Source: Longimicrobiales bacterium (GTDB lineage Bacteria > Gemmatimonadota > Gemmatimonadetes > Longimicrobiales > Gaopeijiaceae). Taken from it: a DNA stretch of 47,239 bases. The stretch is taken from NCBI GenBank assembly GCA_028279425.1, contig JANQNV010000017.1, forward strand, positions 1 to 47,239. The letters run 5' to 3'. Positions 41,589 to 47,239 of the stretch are shown here, one piece after another (the first letter of the stretch is position 1; every line of letters starts with the position of its first letter). Below the pieces are notes generated by a model. The model worked only from the letters and a program-made list of their open reading frames with translations. It was not told where the DNA came from and made no database searches. The translations under genes and the position numbers were made by a program.

Positions 41589-42305
41589 ATGAATAGATCG
41601 ATGCTCACCACGATCATGGCCGCAGCTCTGGCCACAACCGGGCTCTCCGCCCAGGAGGTCCGTCTCGAGGTCGAATTCGTGGACCACCTTGGCGCGGGAA
41701 TGATCGAGCAGGACGTCTACGTTGCACTCCCGGACGGTGCCGGGGTGCAGCGGGTCACGCCCGAAACGTATCGGCACTTCCTGCGACAGCCCCTGTTCGC
41801 GACCGCCGCAGAGGTGCATCACGATCCGATGAATCCGCTCGCTCTGGGCCCGTTTCCGCAGGGCGCGCCCCTCGGGATCACCTTGGAGCAGTGGATGGGA
41901 GCCGAAGGGAGGTTGACGTACACCTGCTCCGGGGGCACGGGGAGGGTAGAGGCGGATTTCGAGGGCCTCGTTCCCCAGGGTCTCTACACGGCCTGGTACG
42001 CTTTCATGCCCAACCCCGCCACACGCCCCTTCACCACGTACGACCTCCCCCTCGGGGCTCGCGACGGCTCTCAGTCGGTCTTCACATCCGACGAGGCAGG
42101 CATGGCTCGAGTGGTGCGGGAGTTCAGCCCATGTCTACAGCTCAGCGGACGGCAGCTTACCGCGATGCTGGCCGTGGCCTGGCATAGCGACAACCGCAGC
42201 TGGGGCTCGAATCCCGGCCCCTTCGGCTCGGCAACGCATCTTCATCTGTTCGCGCCGCTCCCGGCCGAATCCGAGATGAACGCCGCCGAGGGCATGCAGC
42301 GGTAG
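41589..42305 (+). CDS. Secreted protein of unknown function
   Basis: A 238-residue protein with a clear signal peptide (1-21, ending GLSAQ) and AGGAAG before the ATG. The mature part is a compact beta-rich domain. Distinct stretches are LEVEFVDHLG, RLTYTCSGGTGRVEADFEGLVPQGLYTAWYAF and SATHLHLFAPLP. Two Cys residues, in YTCSGG and FSPCLQL, may pair, and the His residues of VHHDP, VAWHS and HLHLF might bind metal. It lies 100 bp after the peroxidase gene in the same direction, so the two may share a transcript. I do not recognise a family. Confidence 0.78.
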   Translation: MNRSMLTTIMAAALATTGLSAQEVRLEVEFVDHLGAGMIEQDVYVALPDGAGVQRVTPETYRHFLRQPLFATAAEVHHDPMNPLALGPFPQGAPLGITLEQWMGAEGRLTYTCSGGTGRVEADFEGLVPQGLYTAWYAFMPNPATRPFTTYDLPLGARDGSQSVFTSDEAGMARVVREFSPCLQLSGRQLTAMLAVAWHSDNRSWGSNPGPFGSATHLHLFAPLPAESEMNAAEGMQR

Positions 42306-42350
42306 CGCGACCGTACCCCTGCGGATCAAAGCACCCTCGGTACGCATCCT

Positions 42351-42383
42351 GTGCGGGTTCGGGGCCCCGCCCCGGGCCCGCAC
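42351..42383. terminator. Strong bidirectional hairpin terminator
   Basis: Arms from GTGCGGG (42351-42357) through CGGGGC, and GCCCCG through CCCGCAC (42377-42383), form a nearly perfect 15-bp stem with a CCC loop; two T/G positions can pair as U-G in the plus-strand RNA. It lies between two convergent stop codons. The tail is not U-rich. Confidence 0.6.
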
Positions 42384-42393
42384 TGCGATGCCG

Positions 42394-45282
42394 TCACCCC
42401 CCGGCCCCGGCCGCCTGCCGGTAGGCGTCGGCCCGATCGGGCCGCCCCCAGGCATCGTAGAGCTCGATCATGGCCTCCGTCGCGTCGGTGACCGTCGGCG
42501 GATCTCGACTGAATCCGTCGATGACGACCGGATATGCCGTCAGGAGTGCAGCCTCCGCTTGCTCGAACCTGCCCTGCCTCAACAGGGCCCGACCCACATC
42601 GATTTGCGCAAGTGCCGCCTGAGGATGCCCTACGCCGAAGCGGTCCTCCAACAGGGAAAGGGCGCGGTTGAGCACGGCCTCCGCCTCGACAGGCCTCTCA
42701 TGTTCGAGGAGGAAGCGGCCGCGATCGTAGAAGAGAGACCCGATCGCCCCATCGTCCGGGCCGAAGATGCGCTCTCCCTCCGACAGGGCCAGCCGGAAGG
42801 CGGCCTCGGCCGCCCGCTCGTCGCCCATCGTCTGATACGCGAAGGCGCGCGCACGATGCGTGGCGAAGATGAAGGGGTGGTCGGCGCCGAAGAGCCGGAC
42901 GCGCATCGCGAGCGCCTCATCGAGGAAGCGCTCGATATCGGCCGGAGCCGACAGGTCGCCGGCGAGGAGTCCACGATTGTGCAGGGTGTGCGCCAACACG
43001 ACGTGGTCGCCGCCGTAGAGTCGGCGCTGAAGCGGAATCACGATGGCGTAGAGCGAATCAGCCCGGGCCAGATCGCCGATCTCGCGGTACGCCGCCGCGA
43101 GCGCGACCAGGGCGGTCGAAGTCCGCCGATGATCCGGGCCATACACCGTACGGTACAGGCCCAACGCCTGCTCGATGTACTCCGCGCCACCGCTCCAATC
43201 GGAGCGCATCATGCGACTACGGCCCACGCTATAGAGGATCGCTGCCACATCCGGGTGTCCCTCACCCTTCAACGTGCGCTCCGCGTCGAGCGCCTCTCGA
43301 TAGAAGCCGTCGGCGCGCTCGCGCTCGCCCCGGGCGGCCGCGACATCTCCTAGACCGACGAGCGCGGCCGCAACCTCCATCTGCGACTCGCCGACGAGGG
43401 TCTTCCTCGTCTCCAGAGCCGAGGCAAAGAACCCCTCGGCTCCCTCCCAGTCGCCGCGGTCGCCGTGCGTCTTCCCGATCAACTCCAGGACCTCGGCCAC
43501 CAGGCGATGGTCCTCGGGCGGTAATCGCTCAGCCGTTGCGAGCGCCGTGTCGAGGAGGGAGTCGGCTGCCGCATGCTCGCTGAGCTCGTAGTGGAGTTGG
43601 CCGAGATCCCTGAGCGCCGTGACCCGATCCACAGCCGTCGCACCTTCACGGAGGCCCGCGACACGCTCGAGAAGCCTCCGCGCGGTCTCGTAGTCGCCGA
43701 TCGCCAGGTACGAGCGCCCGAGGACCCCGAGCAGTTCGGCCTGCACGTCGGGGACACCCACCAGGTCGCGTTCGACCCGCCGCGTTCCCTCGGCGAGAAG
43801 TTCGAACACCGTTAGAGTATCGCCGAGCGCGATGGAGGGATCGGCCTCCTCGAACAGGCCGGCGATGAGGGCCGATGTCTGCAGGGCCTTGCTGGCTTCG
43901 GCGCGCGCGAGAGCGGCCGCCCGCGCCGCCCGCCGAGCCTGCGACGTGGTCCCGATGATCCCCGCGACGAGAGATACGATCAGAAGCCCGGTACCCGCGA
44001 CCGCCGTCCGATTCCTGCCGACGAATCGTCGAAACCGGTAGGTCCGAGAGTCGCGGCGCGCCTCGATCGGGAGTCCTTCCAGAAATCGCGCGACATCCTG
44101 CGACAGCGCGGCCGCCGAGCTGTACCGACGCGCGGGATCCTTCGCCATCGCACGAAGCACGATCACATCGAGGTCCCCAGCCAGCAGTCGTTCCAGCCGT
44201 GACAGCGGTTCACCGCGAAGCCGGGCGACCTCTGCCGGAGCGGGCTGGCCCTCGGCGGTACCGAGGCCGGCCCCTACCGCGGTCGACGGCGGCCGGGGCT
44301 CCTCGGTAGAAATCACCCTCTCCATGTCGGCGGCCGTCAGCGAGGTGAGGTCGAAGGGTCGACGCCCGCTGAGCAGTTCGTAGAGGAGTACGCCCAGCGA
44401 GTAGACGTCCGCAGCGGTGGTCGCGGGCTCACCGAGAACGAGCTCCGGTGCGGCATATTCCGGAGTCAGCCTGCGCGCGCCGGTGCGCGTGAGTGGAGCG
44501 CTCCCGCCGCCTTCTCCCAGAAGGCGGGCCACCCCGAAGTCGAGGAGCTTGGGGTCCCCCTCGGGGGTCACGAGGACGTTGGATGGCTTCAAGTCGCGAT
44601 GCACGACGAGATGCGTGTGTGCGTGGTGGACCGCCGTGCAGACCTGCCGGAACAACTCGAGGCGCTCGCGCACGGGCAGCCGCACACGGTCGGCATGCCG
44701 CGTGATCGGCTCCCCCTCGACGTACTCCATGACGATGTAGGGTTGCCGTTCGGGCCGGCCCACCGCGGGCTCCATCCATCCACCATCAATGAATCGAGCG
44801 ATCCCGGGGTGCTCGAGACTGGCGAGGATCTTCCGCTCGTCGATGAACTTCTCTTCGAGCAACGTCGATCCAGGTTCCGCCCGCGCCACCTTGATCGCGA
44901 CGCGCTGCTCGAAGTCTGCATCTTCGCGCTCCGCGAGGTAGACCGAGCCCATGCCCCCCGACCCGAGCAGACGTACGAGCCGGTAGGGGCCCACACGATC
45001 GCCTGCGGGGGTCTGCGGAGGGACGCCGCCGAGGAGTACGGCTCCGATCTCTTCTTCCAACTCATCGAAGAGGCCCCGGCGGCCCGCCGCGGAGAGAAGC
45101 GACTCGACCTCGTGCCGCACGGACTCGTCGGCGATGCTCCGTGCGAGCCACGCCGTGCGATCACCCTCCGCGACCTGCAGCGCATCTGCAAACAGAGCCT
45201 CGACGACCCGTCGACGCTCAGCAGCGGCCGCGGTGTCGTCCTCCCCCGCCTGCTCCGGCGGGCTCCCGTCCCCTTCGTTCAC
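42394..45282 (-). CDS. Membrane Ser/Thr protein kinase with TPR repeats
   Basis: A 962-residue Hanks-type kinase. A short N-terminal helical region precedes the kinase domain (about 98-400): Gly-loop [10 protein letters not shown] (106-115), Lys131 in VAIKVA, catalytic HRDLKPSN (228-235), DFG (248-250), APE (278-280). A transmembrane helix lies at about 426-446. After a short coiled region come many tetratricopeptide repeats (about 490-955), outside the cytoplasm and likely for protein binding or sensing. The start is the GTG at 45282, which overlaps the sigma factor stop as GTGA. No anti-sigma gene is present, so the kinase may control the sigma factor by phosphorylation, as known for other ECF-kinase pairs. 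Confidence 0.92.
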   Translation of the reverse strand: MNEGDGSPPEQAGEDDTAAAAERRRVVEALFADALQVAEGDRTAWLARSIADESVRHEVESLLSAAGRRGLFDELEEEIGAVLLGGVPPQTPAGDRVGPYRLVRLLGSGGMGSVYLAEREDADFEQRVAIKVARAEPGSTLLEEKFIDERKILASLEHPGIARFIDGGWMEPAVGRPERQPYIVMEYVEGEPITRHADRVRLPVRERLELFRQVCTAVHHAHTHLVVHRDLKPSNVLVTPEGDPKLLDFGVARLLGEGGGSAPLTRTGARRLTPEYAAPELVLGEPATTAADVYSLGVLLYELLSGRRPFDLTSLTAADMERVISTEEPRPPSTAVGAGLGTAEGQPAPAEVARLRGEPLSRLERLLAGDLDVIVLRAMAKDPARRYSSAAALSQDVARFLEGLPIEARRDSRTYRFRRFVGRNRTAVAGTGLLIVSLVAGIIGTTSQARRAARAAALARAEASKALQTSALIAGLFEEADPSIALGDTLTVFELLAEGTRRVERDLVGVPDVQAELLGVLGRSYLAIGDYETARRLLERVAGLREGATAVDRVTALRDLGQLHYELSEHAAADSLLDTALATAERLPPEDHRLVAEVLELIGKTHGDRGDWEGAEGFFASALETRKTLVGESQMEVAAALVGLGDVAAARGERERADGFYREALDAERTLKGEGHPDVAAILYSVGRSRMMRSDWSGGAEYIEQALGLYRTVYGPDHRRTSTALVALAAAYREIGDLARADSLYAIVIPLQRRLYGGDHVVLAHTLHNRGLLAGDLSAPADIERFLDEALAMRVRLFGADHPFIFATHRARAFAYQTMGDERAAEAAFRLALSEGERIFGPDDGAIGSLFYDRGRFLLEHERPVEAEAVLNRALSLLEDRFGVGHPQAALAQIDVGRALLRQGRFEQAEAALLTAYPVVIDGFSRDPPTVTDATEAMIELYDAWGRPDRADAYRQAAGAGG

Positions 45283-45857
45283 GCGCCGTCTCCATCCTTT
45301 TCCAACTCGCGGTTCAGCCACGCTCGGGCGAAGCTCCAGTCGCGTTTCACCGTTGCGGGCGACACCCCGAGCACCTCGGCCATCTCCTCATTCGTCATCC
45401 CGGCGAAGAAGCGGCCCTCGACGACGCGATGCTGTCGCTCGTTGAGCCGCTCCAACCGTTGTAGCGCGTCATCGAGACTGATCAGGTCATCGGAGCGTTC
45501 TTCGCTGACGATCACGACGTCGTCGAGCGACGCGTCGACCTGCCCCCCACCCCTCTTGGCGGCCGCCCTGCGTCGCGCATGCGTCACCAGAATGTTGCGC
45601 ATCGCCTGAGCCGCCACCGCAAAGAAGTGCGCCCGACCCGCGTACTCGATGCGCTTCAGGTCGACGAGTTTGAGGTACGTCTCGTGGACGAGTTCGGTGG
45701 TCGACAGCGTGTGATCGCGCCGCTCCTGAGCGAGTCGTCGGTGCGCGACGGCTCGCAGAGCGTCGTACACCACCGGAAACGCCCGGTCGAAGGCTCGGGT
45801 GTCTCCCGCTGCGGACGCCTTGAGGAGCTGTGTCAGGCCCTCCGTCGGCGACGTCAT
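45279..45857 (-). CDS. ECF-type sigma factor (kinase-linked, sigma70_ECF group)
   Basis: A 192-residue sigma factor of the acidobacterial/planctomycete-type ECF group. Region 2 includes [31 protein letters not shown] and [22 protein letters not shown] (about 35-95). Region 4 (about 130-185) is [51 protein letters not shown]. The start is the ATG at 45857 with GGGGAAC upstream; the longer frame beyond it covers the divergent promoter region and is not conserved-looking. It is translationally coupled to the downstream kinase gene. Its promoter lies in the 168-bp gap shared with the rhodanese gene. Confidence 0.92.
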   Translation of the reverse strand: MTSPTEGLTQLLKASAAGDTRAFDRAFPVVYDALRAVAHRRLAQERRDHTLSTTELVHETYLKLVDLKRIEYAGRAHFFAVAAQAMRNILVTHARRRAAAKRGGGQVDASLDDVVIVSEERSDDLISLDDALQRLERLNERQHRVVEGRFFAGMTNEEMAEVLGVSPATVKRDWSFARAWLNRELEKDGDGA

Positions 45858-45931
45858 GCCCCGTTCCCCGGCGCACGATCCGACCCCCCAATCACTGCAA
45901 ACATACGACGCACGGCCATAGGCGGAGACCA

Positions 45932-45980
45932 ATGACCCAATACTGGGCGTTTTGGAGCTATAGGGTGAGGAACGTCCCGA
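45932..45980 (+). promoter_or_regulatory. 49-bp promoter-like element, copy 2
   Basis: The second copy of the element at 39816-39864, in the divergent region between the ECF sigma gene and the rhodanese gene and in the same orientation relative to the plus-strand gene. The dyad here is CCCA/TGGG, followed by the identical core TTTGGAGCTATA (45951-45962). GGAGC and CGTC are 14 bases apart. It ends 45 bases before the rhodanese ATG. Confidence 0.5.
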
Positions 45981-46025
45981 GATGAGCCTCGGGGAACCCG
46001 GTACACCCCTCTTTTCTGAAGACCA

Positions 46026-46916
46026 ATGACGGAATATGCGAACCCGGATGCCCTCGTCACAACGGCGTGGGTTGATGCCCATCGGAAGGACAGCGACATA
46101 CGACTCGTCGAGGTGAACGTAGATCATGATCTCTACGCCTCCGGGCACGTCCCGGAGGCGATCAGCTGGAGCTGGAAGACACAGCTCGCGGACGCCCGTC
46201 GCCGTGACATTCTATCGCCGCATGCATTCGCCTCCCTCATGGAGACGAGTGGGATCAGCCCGTCCACCACCGTGATCCTCTACGGCGACTTCAACAACTG
46301 GTTCGCCGCGTGGGCGTTCTGGCAGATGAAGGTCTATCGGCACCCGGACGTGCGCATCATGGACGGCGGCCGGGCCAAGTGGCTCGCGGAGGAGCGCGAA
46401 ACCAGTGTGTCGCCGACGACGGTCCCGTTGGCCGAGTATCCTGTACCCGACGCCGACGTCTCGCTTCGAGCCAGGCTCGGCGAGGTATGGGTTTCCACAG
46501 GACTCGGTGCGGCGGATCTGGTCGACGTGCGGAGCCCCGAAGAGTTCTCTGGAGAGATCCTGGCCCCGGAGGGTCTCCCAGAGACGTGCCAGCGCGGCGG
46601 GCACATCCCGGGAGCCAGCAGCATACCCTGGTCGAAGGCCGTGCGGGGAGACGGGACGTTCAAGACGCGGGCCGAGCTCGTTCGGATCTATGCCGATGCC
46701 GGGATCACAGGGAACAAGCCGGTCATCACCTACTGCCGCATCGGCGAACGGAGCAGCCACTCCTGGTTCGTGCTCCGCTACCTCCTCGGCTTCAATGCGG
46801 TCCGCAACTACGACGGCTCGTGGACGGAGTGGGGCAATCTCGTCGGCGCCCCGATCGAGACCGGTGCGCCCGCCCGAGAGCTCGCCGCCACTTCAACCGA
46901 CAGGGCGGACCCATGA
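46026..46916 (+). CDS. Thiosulfate/mercaptopyruvate sulfurtransferase (rhodanese)
   Basis: A 296-residue tandem rhodanese. The N-terminal domain (about 5-130) has lost the active Cys: its loop reads YGDFNNWF. The C-terminal domain (about 160-280) is active-looking, with VRSPEEFSGE and the catalytic loop CRIGERSS, where C237 would carry the persulfide. The motif GGHIPGA is also intact. It transfers sulfur from thiosulfate or 3-mercaptopyruvate to cyanide or thiol acceptors. There is no signal peptide, so it is cytoplasmic. GAAGA precedes the ATG. It is divergent from the ECF sigma factor and preceded by copy 2 of the 49-bp element. Confidence 0.93.
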   Translation: MTEYANPDALVTTAWVDAHRKDSDIRLVEVNVDHDLYASGHVPEAISWSWKTQLADARRRDILSPHAFASLMETSGISPSTTVILYGDFNNWFAAWAFWQMKVYRHPDVRIMDGGRAKWLAEERETSVSPTTVPLAEYPVPDADVSLRARLGEVWVSTGLGAADLVDVRSPEEFSGEILAPEGLPETCQRGGHIPGASSIPWSKAVRGDGTFKTRAELVRIYADAGITGNKPVITYCRIGERSSHSWFVLRYLLGFNAVRNYDGSWTEWGNLVGAPIETGAPARELAATSTDRADP

Positions 46917-47065
46917 GACCGGGCGTGGGCCGGCTCCGGCTCCTGCTCCGCCCCTTTCACTGGAGCGAGCTCGGGGACCGCCGTTTCCCGCTCCTCGACC
47001 CGAAGGTGCGAACGCATCTCGGCGATGCGCAGCTCCTACCCTTCCGCGAAATCTGGCGGCCGGCC

Positions 47066-47239
47066 CTACTCCGCGCGCATCGCGGCCGCGGGATCGATGC
47101 GCGTGGCTCGACGCGCCGGGATCCAGGTCGCGACCATGGCCACGACGGAGAGCAAGGCGGCCGCGACCCCGTATTCGAGCGCTCCTCCCCCCTCGACGCC
47201 GAAGAGCTGGCTCGACACGACACCGAGTCCGGCCATCGC
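47066..47239 (-). CDS. C-terminus of an FtsX-domain permease, cut by window edge
   Basis: The last 57 codons of a permease whose beginning lies beyond the right edge. The visible part has QLFGVEGGGALEYG, a final transmembrane helix (AAALLSVVAMVATWIPA) and the ending RRATRIDPAAAMRAE, which is the classic end of MacB/ADOP-type permeases. It is convergent with the rhodanese gene, with 149 bp between the stops. Whether it is a duplicated ADOP permease cannot be told from this fragment. Confidence 0.82.
   Translation of the reverse strand, partial: AMAGLGVVSSQLFGVEGGGALEYGVAAALLSVVAMVATWIPARRATRIDPAAAMRAE

Noticed and set aside
45858-46148. A long N-terminal extension of the kinase-linked ECF sigma factor.
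   Set aside because: It covers the divergent promoter region and the start of the rhodanese gene and shows no conserved sigma region; the ATG at 45857 gives a normal ECF length.
46913-47239. A plus-strand frame starting with an ATG that overlaps the rhodanese stop and staying open to the window edge.
   Set aside because: Its second half lies opposite a clear permease C-terminus and turns into Asp/Arg/Gly low complexity; no recognisable fold. Probably chance in GC-rich DNA.

Overview
This is a very GC-rich bacterial chromosome segment that most resembles Gemmatimonadota, with Acidobacteriota the main alternative. The basis is the combination of four PadR regulator/ADOP-type permease pairs, an ECF sigma factor with an adjacent Ser/Thr kinase-TPR protein, a Na+/solute symporter, a SusC-like TonB plug domain, a sulfocyanin-like cupredoxin and many secreted proteins whose signal peptides end in AQ. 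No phylogenetic marker is available beyond RNase P RNA, tRNA-Arg and ArgJ, so the phylum is an inference. I see no CRISPR array, insertion sequence or phage gene.

Layout. 1-8.6 kb, minus strand: a run of envelope genes, probably one or two operons: VIT/VWA protein, ECF sigma factor, zinc-finger anti-sigma factor, M14 carboxypeptidase, FGE-like protein, Tat-exported Gfo/Idh/MocA oxidoreductase, then the first codons of a further secreted protein cut by the window edge. 8.7-10.3 kb, minus: a lone LolD/MacB-type ATPase and a sulfocyanin-like copper lipoprotein. 10.4-12.5 kb, minus: argJ, a 46-codon reading frame just upstream in the same frame, tRNA-Arg(CCG) and RNase P RNA. 12.5-17.0 kb, minus: a single 1461-codon frame joining an inner-membrane sodium/solute symporter to an outer-membrane TonB-dependent receptor. 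17.0-20.7 kb, plus: an 11-heme cytochrome, a membrane cytochrome b and a 12-13-heme cytochrome with overlapping ends, a probable transmembrane electron conduit. 20.7-36.7 kb: four PadR-permease modules (three plus, one minus, the last two convergent), interrupted by a membrane protein with two arrestin-like domains and a secreted concanavalin-like protein. 36.8-39.8 kb: a secreted protein built from a tandem duplication, a lipoprotein, and a divergent MarR/DoxX pair sharing a double operator. 39.9-42.3 kb: a di-heme peroxidase of the CcpA/MauG type and a secreted protein of unknown family. 42.4-47.2 kb: a Ser/Thr kinase-TPR protein and its ECF sigma factor (minus), a divergent rhodanese (plus), and the C-terminus of another permease at the right edge.

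How the parts may work together. Most genes act at the cell envelope: regulators sit beside transporters, exported enzymes and electron carriers. Permeases without ATPases outnumber the one free ATPase. Three redox components (cupredoxin, multiheme/cytochrome b cluster, di-heme peroxidase) suggest respiratory electron transfer in the periplasm. A 49-bp promoter-like element occurs twice, upstream of the peroxidase and of the rhodanese, and may put both under one regulator.

The points most worth checking are the symporter-TonB receptor fusion, the multiheme/cytochrome b cluster, the duplicated 49-bp element, the two-arrestin membrane protein, and the distinct operator-like repeats in front of three of the PadR genes and the MarR/DoxX pair.
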